Shown here one piece after another: positions 14,937 through 23,253 of a stretch of DNA of 35,240 bases. Source of the stretch: an uncultured SAR116 cluster alpha proteobacterium. Its GTDB lineage: Bacteria > Pseudomonadota > Alphaproteobacteria > Puniceispirillales > Puniceispirillaceae. A model generated the notes under the pieces. It had not been told where the DNA came from. It saw only the letters and a program-made list of their open reading frames with translations, and did not search any database. Positions within the stretch are counted from its first letter, which is position 1. The number at the start of each line of letters is the position of its first letter. The DNA lies in NCBI GenBank assembly GCA_902547925.1, contig CACCQD010000017.1, forward strand, positions 1 through 35,240. Direction: 5' to 3'. Made by a program: the position numbers and the translations under genes.

Positions 14937-14952
14937 TAATGTTATAACATCA
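14937..14952. promoter_or_regulatory. Zur-box-like operator between znuA and znuC
   Basis: Contains the perfect 12-bp palindrome ATGTTATAACAT (14939-14950), close to the core of known Zur operators (ATGTTATANTATAACAT type). It stands in the divergent znuA/znuCB promoter region, and a Fur-family zur gene lies downstream, which is the expected arrangement. A TTGACG at 14931-14936 could be an adjacent -35 element. Confidence 0.75.
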
Positions 14953-15035
14953 CTATTCACTATATAGGTTCGGTTGTAATTGCAAGACCATATGATCATA
15001 GTTCTTCCAAACAACTCCACTACACAGGAATGAGC

Positions 15036-15860
15036 ATGCTAATATCATTGGAAAACGCTGGAATTTTTCGATCGAAAAGGTGGTTGGTGCGAGGGGTATC
15101 GATGGTTATTGAGCGGGGTGAGATCGTCACGCTCATTGGACCAAATGGATCTGGTAAGTCGACTACAGCGAAATTGGCACTCGGTGTTCTTGATGCTGAC
15201 GAGGGTGCGGTATCCCGCAAACTCCAGCTCAATGCCAGTTATGTTCCTCAAAAACTCAAGCTTCACCGCAACCTTCCGTTATCCGTAACTCGATTTCTGC
15301 TTCTTACAAAACGAGCTGAAAAGCGCCAGGTTGCAGACGCGTTGCGTGCGACCCAAACAGAACATCTGGCTGACGTCCAAATGAGTAATTTGTCTGGTGG
15401 AGAATTTCAGCGCGTCTTGCTATCCCGGGCGATTCTTAGTTCGCCAGAGTTTCTTGTTCTTGACGAGCCGGTCCAAGGAGTGGATTTCAATGGAGAGTTG
15501 GCGCTCTATAAATTAATAGAGGATATTCGCAACCGACTAGATTGCGGTATTTTATTGATTTCGCACGATCTCCACGTCGTTATGTCGGCGACAGATAGGG
15601 TAATCTGTTTAAACGGCCATGTCTGTTGTTCGGGAACACCTGATGCTGTTGCATCAAGTGATGAATTTAAGTCATTGTTTGGGGAAAGGGCTGCCTCCAG
15701 CCTCGCACTTTATAAGCATCGCCATGACCATGAGCACCTTCCGGATGGTAGCATAAGAGCCAGAGACGAGGATTTGGCGGCAGTTTCCTCAAATAGCGTT
15801 GATCCATTTGCAAATGGGAATGATGGTGACAGTGGTGGTTCTGATGTCGATTTTCGATGA
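15036..15860 (+). CDS. znuC: Zinc ABC transporter ATPase
   Basis: ATP-binding subunit of the zinc importer, 274 residues. Walker A GPNGSGKST, signature LSGGEFQRVLLSRA, Walker B FLVLDEPVQG and the switch histidine in LLISHD are all present. After about residue 225 there is a His-rich tail (KHRHDHEHLPDG) and an acidic C terminus, a feature seen in many ZnuC proteins. Two ATGs are in frame; AGGA abuts the one at 15030 but is 6 bases from the one at 15036, so 15036 is preferred. It overlaps znuB. Confidence 0.94.
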   Translation: MLISLENAGIFRSKRWLVRGVSMVIERGEIVTLIGPNGSGKSTTAKLALGVLDADEGAVSRKLQLNASYVPQKLKLHRNLPLSVTRFLLLTKRAEKRQVADALRATQTEHLADVQMSNLSGGEFQRVLLSRAILSSPEFLVLDEPVQGVDFNGELALYKLIEDIRNRLDCGILLISHDLHVVMSATDRVICLNGHVCCSGTPDAVASSDEFKSLFGERAASSLALYKHRHDHEHLPDGSIRARDEDLAAVSSNSVDPFANGNDGDSGGSDVDFR

Positions 15861-16650
15861 TTTTTTTAGCCGTGCAATAATTGGTGGCATAGGGGTTGCA
15901 ATGGTAGCGGGGCCACTTGGATGCTTTGTTATTTGGCGAAGGCTTGCCTATTTCGGTGACACGCTCTCTCATTCGGCGCTGCTGGGTGTCGCTTTGGCGC
16001 TTCTTTTTGAGATGAATATCACGATTTCTGTGTTTGCTGTCTCAGTTGCTGTCTCTTTGATGCTCTTATCTTTGCAAAAAAAAGCAATGCTTTCGTCTGA
16101 TGCGCTGTTAGGCTTGCTTGCCCATTCTGTGTTAGCTGTTGGGCTAGTGGTCCTAGCTTTTATGACTTGGGTAAGGGTCGATCTAATGGGGTTTCTTTTT
16201 GGTGATATACTCTCCATCACAATCTTCGACCTAGCATTAATATATGGGGGTGGAGCGGTTGTCGTCGCCCTTTTGATTAAAATATGGAGGCCATTATTTG
16301 CAGCCACTGTAAGCCATGAACTCGCAATGGCTGAGGGCATAAAGACTGATGTTGTTAATCTCATTTTTTTGGTGCTAATGGCAGGGGTAATCGCGGTAGC
16401 TATGAAGATAGTTGGTGTTCTGCTTATAACAGCGCTTTTGATAATTCCAGCGGCAACCGCTCGACGGTTCTCTAACTGTCCTGAACACATGGCAATAATG
16501 GCAGTTGCTGTTGGCGCTGCTTCGGTATGGCTCGGTTTAAGAGGTTCGCTTGAATTTGATACGCCTGCTGGACCAAGCATTGTTGTGGCGGCACTTCTAT
16601 GTTTTGTAATTTCGCTTATTCCAATTTCGATGCGTCACCGCAAACAATGA
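15844..16650 (+). CDS. znuB: Zinc ABC transporter permease
   Basis: Integral membrane subunit of the zinc importer, about 268 residues with seven to eight hydrophobic helices. GPLGCFVIWRRLAYFGDTLSHSALLGVAL near the N terminus is the conserved ABC-3 family segment. The start is uncertain: ATG 15844 gives the family length and overlaps znuC by 17 bp, while an in-frame ATG at 15799 is further inside znuC. No strong ribosome binding site is seen, consistent with translational coupling to znuC. Confidence 0.92.
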   Translation: MSIFDDFFSRAIIGGIGVAMVAGPLGCFVIWRRLAYFGDTLSHSALLGVALALLFEMNITISVFAVSVAVSLMLLSLQKKAMLSSDALLGLLAHSVLAVGLVVLAFMTWVRVDLMGFLFGDILSITIFDLALIYGGGAVVVALLIKIWRPLFAATVSHELAMAEGIKTDVVNLIFLVLMAGVIAVAMKIVGVLLITALLIIPAATARRFSNCPEHMAIMAVAVGAASVWLGLRGSLEFDTPAGPSIVVAALLCFVISLIPISMRHRKQ

Positions 16651-16695
16651 TGGTAAAATGAACATACTTGGACATATGCCTTTGGGACCCGGTAA

Positions 16696-17094
16696 ATGAC
16701 AAAAAGCGCTGAATTATCCAACAAACAACAGCTTGTCATGGATTTGCTTGAAAAAAAGCCCAACCCAATGAGTGCCTATATGATCCTTGATCAGCTTCGC
16801 GATTCCGGCTTTCGGGCACCGCTGCAGATTTATCGCGCGCTGGAAAAGCTGATTGGCATGGGCAGGGTTCACCGACTGGAGAGTCTGAACGCCTTTATCG
16901 CCTGCAGTCACATTTCCTGTGAAAAGGGTGGTGCGACGGCGTTCGTGATTTGTGACAGATGCGAGAATGTGCAGGAGGTGTGTGACGAGTCTGTCTCGCT
17001 GTTCCTTGCCGGGCTCACCCAAAAGGCCAAATTCAGGGCATCGAAATCGAGCATTGAGCTGCATGGAATTTGCAATGCCTGCGAAGAGGCCTAG
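16696..17094 (+). CDS. zur: Fur-family zinc uptake regulator
   Basis: Zinc-responsive repressor of 132 residues. The N-terminal winged helix includes MSAYMILDQLRDSGFRAPLQIYRALEKLIGMGRVHRLESLNAFIAC, typical of Zur. The structural zinc site is CDRC with CNAC at the C terminus, and the regulatory-site histidine is in CSHISCEKG. It follows znuB by 45 bp, so it is probably in the same zinc-controlled transcript and feeds back on the palindrome between znuA and znuC. Confidence 0.94.
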   Translation: MTKSAELSNKQQLVMDLLEKKPNPMSAYMILDQLRDSGFRAPLQIYRALEKLIGMGRVHRLESLNAFIACSHISCEKGGATAFVICDRCENVQEVCDESVSLFLAGLTQKAKFRASKSSIELHGICNACEEA

Positions 17095-17137
17095 ATATGT
17101 GCATGTGTGAATACATGCGAAGATGGGGAGGCATGTA

Positions 17138-17782
17138 ATGATGCGTGAGCTTGTAACCCTTGTCATTGCCGTGGGGTGCCTGGTTATGGCGGCGGCGTTG
17201 CCGGCCAGCGCGCATCCTCATATGTGGGTTGATCTCCAAAGCCGGGTTGTTCTTCATGATGACGGCAGTCCGTCCGCCATCCAACAGGAATGGCTGTTCG
17301 ATGATTTTTTCTCGACAGCATTGATTGAGGAGGCAGGCCTGCATCCGGACGGCGTTGAGGCTGGCCTCCGCCAGAAAATCGTCGAGATTATGGCAAATCT
17401 GCAACCCTACGATTATTTCACCTTGATAAAGCGTGATGGCGGCACACTCCCGCTGAGTTTGGTGGGGGATGTTTCGGCCGCCATAGTGGAAAACCGCGTC
17501 CAGATGGAGTTTACCGTCGCCATTGATGATCACGTTGATCTCGCGGTGCAGAATTTCTCTTACGCCATTTTTGACCCGACTTATTACATCGAGATGTTTC
17601 ATCCCGAAGGTGATACCATCGCCTTTGAGGGTAATGTCCCTAAAGATTGCGGCACCTGGATTGAACAGCCGAACCCCTCGTCTGATGCTATCGCCCTGTC
17701 GCAATCAGCAAGCCTCGATGCCAAGCCCGATGACACCATTGGTCGGCTGTTTGCCGAAACAGTTCATGTGAAATGCCGATGA
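17138..17782 (+). CDS. DUF1007 family periplasmic protein
   Basis: Secreted protein of 214 residues with a signal peptide ending in ALPASA and a mature N terminus HPHMWVDLQSRVVLHDDG, the HPH-W start characteristic of DUF1007. Further family marks are EWLFDDFFS, LQPYDYFT and FAVAIDD/FSYAIFDPTYYIEM-type segments. These proteins usually travel with NicO/RcnA transporters, as here, and are thought to take part in metal handling. GGGGAGG at 17125-17131 favours the ATG at 17138 (or 17141). The 3' end overlaps the NicO gene as ATGA. Following zur, its metal may be zinc, but nickel or cobalt is equally possible. Confidence 0.88.
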   Translation: MMRELVTLVIAVGCLVMAAALPASAHPHMWVDLQSRVVLHDDGSPSAIQQEWLFDDFFSTALIEEAGLHPDGVEAGLRQKIVEIMANLQPYDYFTLIKRDGGTLPLSLVGDVSAAIVENRVQMEFTVAIDDHVDLAVQNFSYAIFDPTYYIEMFHPEGDTIAFEGNVPKDCGTWIEQPNPSSDAIALSQSASLDAKPDDTIGRLFAETVHVKCR

Positions 17783-18786
17783 GTGGCGATGAGTTGAGTG
17801 GTGACAGTGTGAATGACGACAGGATGAGTGGCGGCAGGGTGCTTGTCCTGCTTGCGGCTGGGCTGGCTGCGGTGGCGGGCCTCTATCTTTGGCAGGCACC
17901 TGCCATCAATGCTGGTGTCTCGCACTATCTGCTGACGGTCCAGACCCTCCAGCGTGGTCTGCATCTGAGCCTGTCAGACGCTCTGCGCGCCATCCAGAAT
18001 GACGGTTTTGGCGCGTCACTGATGCTGGTTGCGCTGAGTTTTTTCTATGGCGTGTTTCACGCTGCCGGTCCCGGCCATGGCAAAATCGTGATTTCGACCT
18101 ATCTGCTCTCGCATGAAAGCCAGCTGCGTCGTGGGGTGATCCTGTCCTTTGCGGCGGCGTTGGTTCAGGGGCTGACGGCGATTGTCCTCGTCAGTTCCGC
18201 TGTCTGGCTGCTGGATCTATCGATGCGCCAGACGCGTGGCATGGCCGATGAGGTCGAGGTGGCCAGCTTTGCCCTGATAACGCTGATGGGGCTGGTGATC
18301 ATCGCCGCACGCCTGTGGCGGCTACGCGCCTCATCAAGGGCCAGTCCGGGCAGGGCGGACGAGGCAGGCCCGCATGACCTTGCCCAAACCACCTGCACTC
18401 ACTCTCATGGGCCAAGCGCTAGCGATCTTGATGCTGCGCTGTCCTTGCGCACCTTCATTGGCATTGTGCTGTCGATTGGCATCCGGCCCTGTTCGGGCGC
18501 GGTGATCGTTCTGCTTCTTGCCTATTCACTTGGCCTTGGTGGTGCCGGATTGTTTTCGGTGCTGGCAATGTCTCTTGGCACGGCGCTGACCATCACCCTG
18601 CTCGCCGTTCTGTCCGTTTACCTCAGACAAGGCGCTCAGCGTTTGCTGACTCTGCTGCCGGACAGCAATGCAGTCAGCGCCCGGGCCATGGATGTAATCG
18701 GGCTTCTTGGTGGTGGGGTCATCTTTATTTTCGGTTTTCTGCTTCTAAGCGTGGCCCTGTTGGCTCCAGCACATCCCTTTCGCTAA
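17779..18786 (+). CDS. NicO/RcnA-type nickel/cobalt (or zinc) transporter
   Basis: Inner-membrane metal transporter, about 335 residues with six or so helices. Signature motifs are HAAGPGHGK after the second helix and GIRPCSGAVIVLLLAYSLG in the second half, both typical of the NicO family. A central His-containing cytoplasmic loop (TTCTHSHGP) separates the halves. The ATG at 17779 overlaps the TGA of the DUF1007 gene, so the two are translationally coupled. Location in a Zur-linked cluster hints at zinc, though characterised relatives move Ni2+ or Co2+. Direction of transport cannot be read. Confidence 0.9.
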   Translation: MSGDELSGDSVNDDRMSGGRVLVLLAAGLAAVAGLYLWQAPAINAGVSHYLLTVQTLQRGLHLSLSDALRAIQNDGFGASLMLVALSFFYGVFHAAGPGHGKIVISTYLLSHESQLRRGVILSFAAALVQGLTAIVLVSSAVWLLDLSMRQTRGMADEVEVASFALITLMGLVIIAARLWRLRASSRASPGRADEAGPHDLAQTTCTHSHGPSASDLDAALSLRTFIGIVLSIGIRPCSGAVIVLLLAYSLGLGGAGLFSVLAMSLGTALTITLLAVLSVYLRQGAQRLLTLLPDSNAVSARAMDVIGLLGGGVIFIFGFLLLSVALLAPAHPFR

Positions 18787-18816
18787 CGCCCCCGTACATG
18801 CAGAAAATACCAAAAT

Positions 18817-19098
18817 TTAGAAAGGCAAAAAGGCCCGGATCACTGGCCCAAACGCAAGCAATTTCTGCAACAGCCCCATCACGCTGGTGCCAAAGCGTGG
18901 CAGCACATGGACCACCAGCACCGCACAGATCACCCCCACCAGCAAAATAGGCAGCAGACCGAATCGTTGCCGGTGTTCGCTCTGCTTGCCCTCCGTCTGG
19001 TCGGTCTGCGCCTCTCCGGATTGTCGCCTGGACAGCAGGAGCACAACCAGAAAAGCGGCACCGGCGGCAATGGCCGTGATGATAATGAACCTGATCAA
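18817..19098 (-). CDS. Hypothetical small membrane protein (two helices)
   Basis: A 93-residue protein with an N-terminal hydrophobic helix (IIITAIAAGAAFLVVLLL), a charged polar linker (RRQSGEAQTDQTEGKQSEHRQR) and a second helix (LLPILLVGVICAVLVVHVL). The start appears to be a TTG at 19098 with AGGA nine bases upstream; no ATG is available. Not recognised. It follows the decayed acyltransferase on the same strand and may once have shared its transcript. Confidence 0.55.
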   Translation of the reverse strand: MIRFIIITAIAAGAAFLVVLLLSRRQSGEAQTDQTEGKQSEHRQRFGLLPILLVGVICAVLVVHVLPRFGTSVMGLLQKLLAFGPVIRAFLPF

Positions 19099-19122
19099 AA
19101 CACTAAATCCTATCCTCTTCCG

Positions 19123-20257
19123 TCATCGCCCTCGCAAAAAGGCCATCTGCAGCCGTGACTTCTGGTAGCCATTGACCACCCAGCTGATCGGGGTGAATTT
19201 TATCAGCAAATAATAGCCGATCACACTGATGATGAAAGTCAGAATGATCGTCATCGTCACCACTGGCAGTTGGGCAAAGCCCGTACCAATGAGCATCGCG
19301 CTGATTACCATTGCTGGCAATAGATGCAGCAGATAAACCGGTTAGACCACTCGAAGAGCCACCGCACCAGGGCGCTGCTGTTTTTCACCAGCGCATGCGC
19401 CACCCCGAACGCGAGCAGGCCCCAGAACAGGGCGCTGACACTGGCGAATCCAGAGCCGGGCACGGACTCGTGCGCATTTGCGGCGGGGCTTTTGCGATGC
19501 CCAAAAACCCCATCATTCTCAGAAAATTAAAGCGTGAACGCGATCATTGCCACCGCTCCAATCACTGCCAATGCGGTGCCAATGCCAAGCCTGTCAATCA
19601 GGTCGCGGCGTGTGTAGAGCGGGGCTCCCACAGCAGAGCAGGCCGCAATATAAATAAACTCACCGGCGCTGATATCCACATGAGTTGTGACGATGCGGAT
19701 CGTCCCACCATCAAGCCCGTCACAGATCATACGCACCGGGATCAGCATGAAAATCGCCAGCATCAGTTCCCAGTCATGGCCAAGGCATACTGTACGGTTG
19801 CCATCTCGTTGTCTGAAAACCGCCCAGAAAAGCGGTTCACGCAAGTGATGATCAGCAAATAGTAAAGGATCCAGCAATGATGAAGAATGCCTGAAAAACC
19901 GCCATCCATCATATCCATCAGGCTGGCAAACAGCCCCATTGTAACGCCAAGCCGGATCAGTCTGTCCCGATAAAGATAGCCCAGCCCTCGGCGTTAAAAA
20001 ATTATCAGGCCAAGAAAGCCGGAGATCATGAAAAACACGGTCATCCGCCAGCTACGCATCCATTGCGTGAGCAGCTGCAACTAAAGCTCCATCTCCAGAA
20101 TCATCTCCTGCGCGATGCCGAATTTACGGAACTTGTCCGCCACCTCCGGGATGTAATAGATTAATGGGGCGTGGAAAATGATGCCACGCAGCATACCCAG
20201 CGAGCGCAGCAGATCAAGCCCGTGATAGCGATGATCATGAATCTTCATATCGTTCAT
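19123..20257 (-). pseudogene. Decayed acyltransferase-3/OpgC-like membrane protein
   Basis: Pieces of a multi-helix acyltransferase can be read on the minus strand in shifting frames. The N terminus (MNDMKIHDHRYHGLDLLRSL, then GIIFHAPLIYYIPE) begins at 20257 and meets a TAG near 20080. Later pieces include FFMISGFLGLIIF followed by TAA, LMLAIFMLIPVRMICDGLDG in another frame ending with a stop near 19527, and the C-terminal part from 19320 to 19123. At least three stops and two or more frameshifts separate them. The style recalls OpgC/MdoC-type proteins. The gene is dead unless several sequencing errors coincide. Confidence 0.8.
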
Positions 20258-20289
20258 CGCCTTTGGATGGGGGTGGCGTTTGTCAATTC

Positions 20290-21228
20290 CTAACGGCCGC
20301 GAGAATTCAGCCAGCCCTCAGCGCCAGTTTTCACAAAGCTGCCACTGTTCAACTCGCGAAAAGCCGCCTGCAGTTCGGCGTGGGTGTTCATCACAATCGG
20401 CCCGTGCCATGCCACCGGCTCACGCAAGGGTGCGCCCGAGATCAACAAAAAACGGACACCGGCCTCGCCGGCCTGCACCTCGACCTCGTCGCCATCGCCA
20501 AACAGCACCAGCGTCCGGTCGCCCGATTGGTCGCGGATTTTCATCTCCTCACCGGCAAATTCCTTTTCCACATTGACGCCGAATGGCGTCGCCGCATTGT
20601 CAAAGCTGGCGCTTCCCTCAAAGACATAAGCAAAGCCCTGGCGGCGCGTATCGAAAGGAAAGCGTTTGCGGACATTCGCCGGCAGCGTGATATCCAGATA
20701 GGCAGGGTCTGTATCAATGCCGTCAATCGGGCCCCGATAACCACGGTAATCACCGGCAATCACCCGGATGTGCGTGCCGTCATCATCGGTCAGGCTGGCG
20801 ATATCGCTGGCTTTGACATCCTGATAGCGCGGCGTACACATCTTCTGGTCACGCGGCAGATTGGCCCAGAGCTGAAAGCCGTGCATCTGTCCAGCGGCAT
20901 TGCCGGTTGGCATTTCCTGATGGATGATCCCGGAACCAGCTGTCATCCATTGCACGTCACCATCGCCAAGCGCGCCCTTGTTGCCAAGCGAGTCGGCATG
21001 TTCAACGCTTCCCCTGAGAACATAGGTGATTGTCTCGATGCCGCGATGCGGGTGCCACGGAAAGCCCTTTTCATAGGCTGCACGGTCGTCATTGCGGAAA
21101 TCATCCATCATTAAAAACGGATCGAACGGCGCGGTCTCGCCAAAGCCGAAAACACGGTGCAGATGCACACCGGCTCCCTCCATTGTTGGCGTGGCAAGGC
21201 TGCTGGTGGTAACGGGACGGATTGACAT
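20290..21228 (-). CDS. Pirin family protein (cupin)
   Basis: Two-domain cupin of 312 residues, full length for pirin. Metal-binding residues are visible as FPWHPHRGIETITYVLRG (His-x-His) and later GIIHQEMP (His...Glu). Bacterial pirins bind iron and some act as quercetinases or as redox-sensing partners of metabolic enzymes; which applies here is unknown. GGAG lies eight bases before the ATG at 21228. It appears to be monocistronic between two pseudogenes and is intact. Confidence 0.94.
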   Translation of the reverse strand: MSIRPVTTSSLATPTMEGAGVHLHRVFGFGETAPFDPFLMMDDFRNDDRAAYEKGFPWHPHRGIETITYVLRGSVEHADSLGNKGALGDGDVQWMTAGSGIIHQEMPTGNAAGQMHGFQLWANLPRDQKMCTPRYQDVKASDIASLTDDDGTHIRVIAGDYRGYRGPIDGIDTDPAYLDITLPANVRKRFPFDTRRQGFAYVFEGSASFDNAATPFGVNVEKEFAGEEMKIRDQSGDRTLVLFGDGDEVEVQAGEAGVRFLLISGAPLREPVAWHGPIVMNTHAELQAAFRELNSGSFVKTGAEGWLNSRGR

Positions 21229-21339
21229 TCTCTCAGCTCCTTTTTAGATCCTCAACAGATGGTTGGCATCACCGAAAAACGCAACCCCGGCCAGACTATC
21301 CGGGCCAGACCACCCGGGCCTGACATGATCAGCCCTAAT

Positions 21340-21885
21340 TAACAGGCGTTGATGGCCTTTGGTGTCAAAACACTTGAACGTCTGGCGCTTAGTCTTGACG
21401 GTGACTCGAAGATTTTCACCTCTACCGATGACAAGTCTCTTGTCCCTGGCCAGCTCGTTTATTATCCGGTATTTGAACAGGCTGATGCCAAGGCTGAGCG
21501 GTTTGGCGCCTTAGCCCACACTGACTTTGGTGTGTCGACGGTTCTGTTGCAAGATAATCTTGGCGGCTTGTAGGTGCTGAAAAGCGCCGGGACATGGATT
21601 GAGGCAGCGCCTATTGCCGACACGTTCGTCTGTAACATCGATGATCTGCTGGAGCTCTGGGCCAATGGCCAGCTCATTGCGACGCGGCATCGTGTGATTA
21701 ACCGGTCGCCGAAGGCGTGGTTTTCCATCCCCATTTTCTGTGATCCAGCAAGTGAGGCCATCGTCAACCCTCGTGATTTTGATCGAAACGCTGATACCGA
21801 GGCACTGCCAGCCGTAGCGGCGGTGGCCTACATCGTGGGCAAAAATTGCGCTAATTTCAGCCACCACAGCAAGCAGGATAGCTGA
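21340..21885 (+). pseudogene. N-truncated 2OG-Fe(II) oxygenase (isopenicillin N synthase family) with amber stop
   Basis: The C-terminal half of an isopenicillin-N-synthase-like dioxygenase is readable in one frame. It keeps the iron ligands AHTDFG (His-x-Asp) and RHRV (distal His), and RSPKAWFSIPIF, whose Arg-x-Ser would bind 2-oxoglutarate. A TAG at 21571-21573 interrupts GGL-stop-VL where the family usually has Gln, so one CAG-to-TAG change explains it. The N-terminal half (about 150 residues) is missing upstream of about 21340. No start with a ribosome binding site remains. Confidence 0.82.
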
Positions 21886-21984
21886 GACAAGCCGTCATGC
21901 CGGGCTGCATGGGACGTGACGCACCATCATTGACTATCGGCAGATGCAAGCCAGTGCGCTCATCCATCAGCGTCGCACAATTAC

Positions 21985-22024
21985 CTAGGCACACCTAGTC
22001 ATGCTGCAAAAATTGCAGCATGAC
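21985..22024. repeat. Two adjacent inverted repeats
   Basis: CTAGG-CACA-CCTAG (21985-21998) is followed by a perfect 12-bp inverted repeat GTCATGCTGCAA-AAA-TTGCAGCATGAC (21998-22024). No T-run follows on either strand, so it does not look like a Rho-independent terminator. It may be an operator or a remnant of a mobile repeat. Confidence 0.6.
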
Positions 22025-22060
22025 GAGGCAAAAAAAGTGCTATTTCGATGCAAAATAACT

Positions 22061-22146
22061 GGGTAATGATTGCTTACCTTTTCTCATGTTTCCTCCGAGA
22101 TAAGAACCTTACCCCCTTCGGTTTCACCGTCGGGGGTCCTTTTTTT
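22061..22146 (+). ncRNA. Small RNA candidate with terminator, copy B
   Basis: GGTAA-N7-TTACC hairpin (22062-22078), 30-nt core at 22079-22108 with TTTCCTCCGAGATAAG, then terminator stem ACCCCC/GGGGGT with inner CGGT/ACCG (22111-22137) and seven T. Compared with copy A the inner stem changes from CGA/TCG to CGGT/ACCG, keeping base pairing. It ends 130 bp before the TIGR03643 gene and may be independent of it. The reverse complement of the core reads like a Shine-Dalgarno and start codon, so antisense pairing to a translation start is a plausible mode of action. Confidence 0.62.
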
Positions 22147-22276
22147 GCTGCCAGCATGCGTCGTCCACCAGCCTGCATTTATTTTCAGCTTGCTTTGGGG
22201 CCGACTTGCCGGGCGGTGCTGGTGTCATTATCTGAGAGTGCGTGAACCAATTTATCGGCCCGGGGGAGTTAAACCA

Positions 22277-22492
22277 GTGCCAAAAGTCATTACTCTCAGC
22301 GAAGAGGAAATCAGCGAGATCATCGAGATGGCGCTCTCGGACCATACCAGCTTTGTCCAGATCGAGACGCTTTACGGTCTCCGGGACAAAGACGTGAAAG
22401 CGCTGATGCGTAGGAACCTCAAGCGCGGCAGCTATGAGGCGTGGCGACGGCGGGTACGGGCATTCTCGGACCGCAGGGCAACCTATAAATAA
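22277..22492 (+). CDS. TIGR03643/DUF2805 family small protein
   Basis: A 71-residue protein with the family pattern ISEIIEMALSDHTSF, IETLYGLRDKDVKALMRRNLK and a final SYEAWRRRVRAFSDR. The central part looks like a helix-turn-helix fold, so nucleic-acid binding is possible, but no function is established. The start is the GTG at 22277 with GGGGGAG eight bases upstream; longer frames run back into the small RNA terminator and are not credible. Confidence 0.85.
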   Translation: MPKVITLSEEEISEIIEMALSDHTSFVQIETLYGLRDKDVKALMRRNLKRGSYEAWRRRVRAFSDRRATYK

Positions 22493-22614
22493 ACGGGTTT
22501 TCACCATTACCATCAACTGACCGGGCCGGCCCAATATCGCACTGCTGACCGCTGCATCTCATCTTGCGCCGCCACAAAAGCCGTCAAGTAAGTTGCCACA
22601 AATAAACCGCCGCT

Positions 22615-23244
22615 TCAGGCAGTTAAAAAGTGCGTGATCAGCAGGCTGACGCCGATAAGCATCAACATTCCGGCAAGCGCCCGTTCGAACAGTTGCAGGC
22701 GTGCCCCCGGCATCGCCTGCAACCGGTCCCCACTAACCACAATGACGATGATGACGTAGGTAACAACATCGATCATCCCCGCCAGTGTGGCCATGCCGAC
22801 ATGCAGGCCGAGCGATTGGCCCTCCGCAAAAAACTGGCTGAACAGCGAGGCAAAGAAAGCGGCGATTTTCGGGTTGAACGCGGCAATCCCAAAACCGCTC
22901 AGAAAACTCCCGCTCATAGCGCTTTGCGCTGATGCCGGTGCCGGTTCATCTCTCGGGCGAAAAGAAACCAGTAACAGGCGTCCCCCGAGCCATATGAGCA
23001 GCACCGCCCCGGCAAGCTGAAGCGTGAAAAACAAGGTGGCATGATGGGTGATGATGAAGGACAGGCTGGTCGCCGCAGCAAAGGCATAGAGAAAAATGCC
23101 AAGACCATGGCCAATCGCCGCCGCCAGCCCCCCAGCCCGTCCTCCGGTTTGGACAATGGACAGGACGACCGCAAGGCTTGGCCCCGGGGACGCCGCGCCA
23201 AGAATGCAGACAAGTGTAAGTGACAGCCAGTCGGAAACGCTCAT
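22615..23244 (-). CDS. LysE/RhtB family exporter
   Basis: Inner-membrane amino acid exporter of 209 residues with about six helices. The family motif GAASPGPSLAVVLS is at residues 16-29, and SGFGIAAFNPKIAAFFASLF is the second conserved segment. The substrate is not predictable; relatives export homoserine, threonine, lysine or leucine analogues. A 58-residue open frame ends 9 bp upstream on the same strand and might be co-translated. Confidence 0.93.
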   Translation of the reverse strand: MSVSDWLSLTLVCILGAASPGPSLAVVLSIVQTGGRAGGLAAAIGHGLGIFLYAFAAATSLSFIITHHATLFFTLQLAGAVLLIWLGGRLLLVSFRPRDEPAPASAQSAMSGSFLSGFGIAAFNPKIAAFFASLFSQFFAEGQSLGLHVGMATLAGMIDVVTYVIIVIVVSGDRLQAMPGARLQLFERALAGMLMLIGVSLLITHFLTA

Positions 23245-23253
23245 GGCGGTATA

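Larger units (their letters stand above)
21886..22276. other. Intergenic stretch with hairpins and small RNA copy B
   Basis: About 390 bp without a protein gene. It holds two adjacent inverted repeats at 21985-21998 and 21998-22024, the small RNA element at 22061-22146, and the ribosome binding site GGGGGAG (22262-22268) of the TIGR03643 gene. Confidence 0.6.

Noticed and set aside
20263-21114. Long plus-strand open frame (283 codons) opposite the pirin gene
   Set aside because: It is the antisense shadow of an intact, well-conserved pirin gene and has no recognisable domain.
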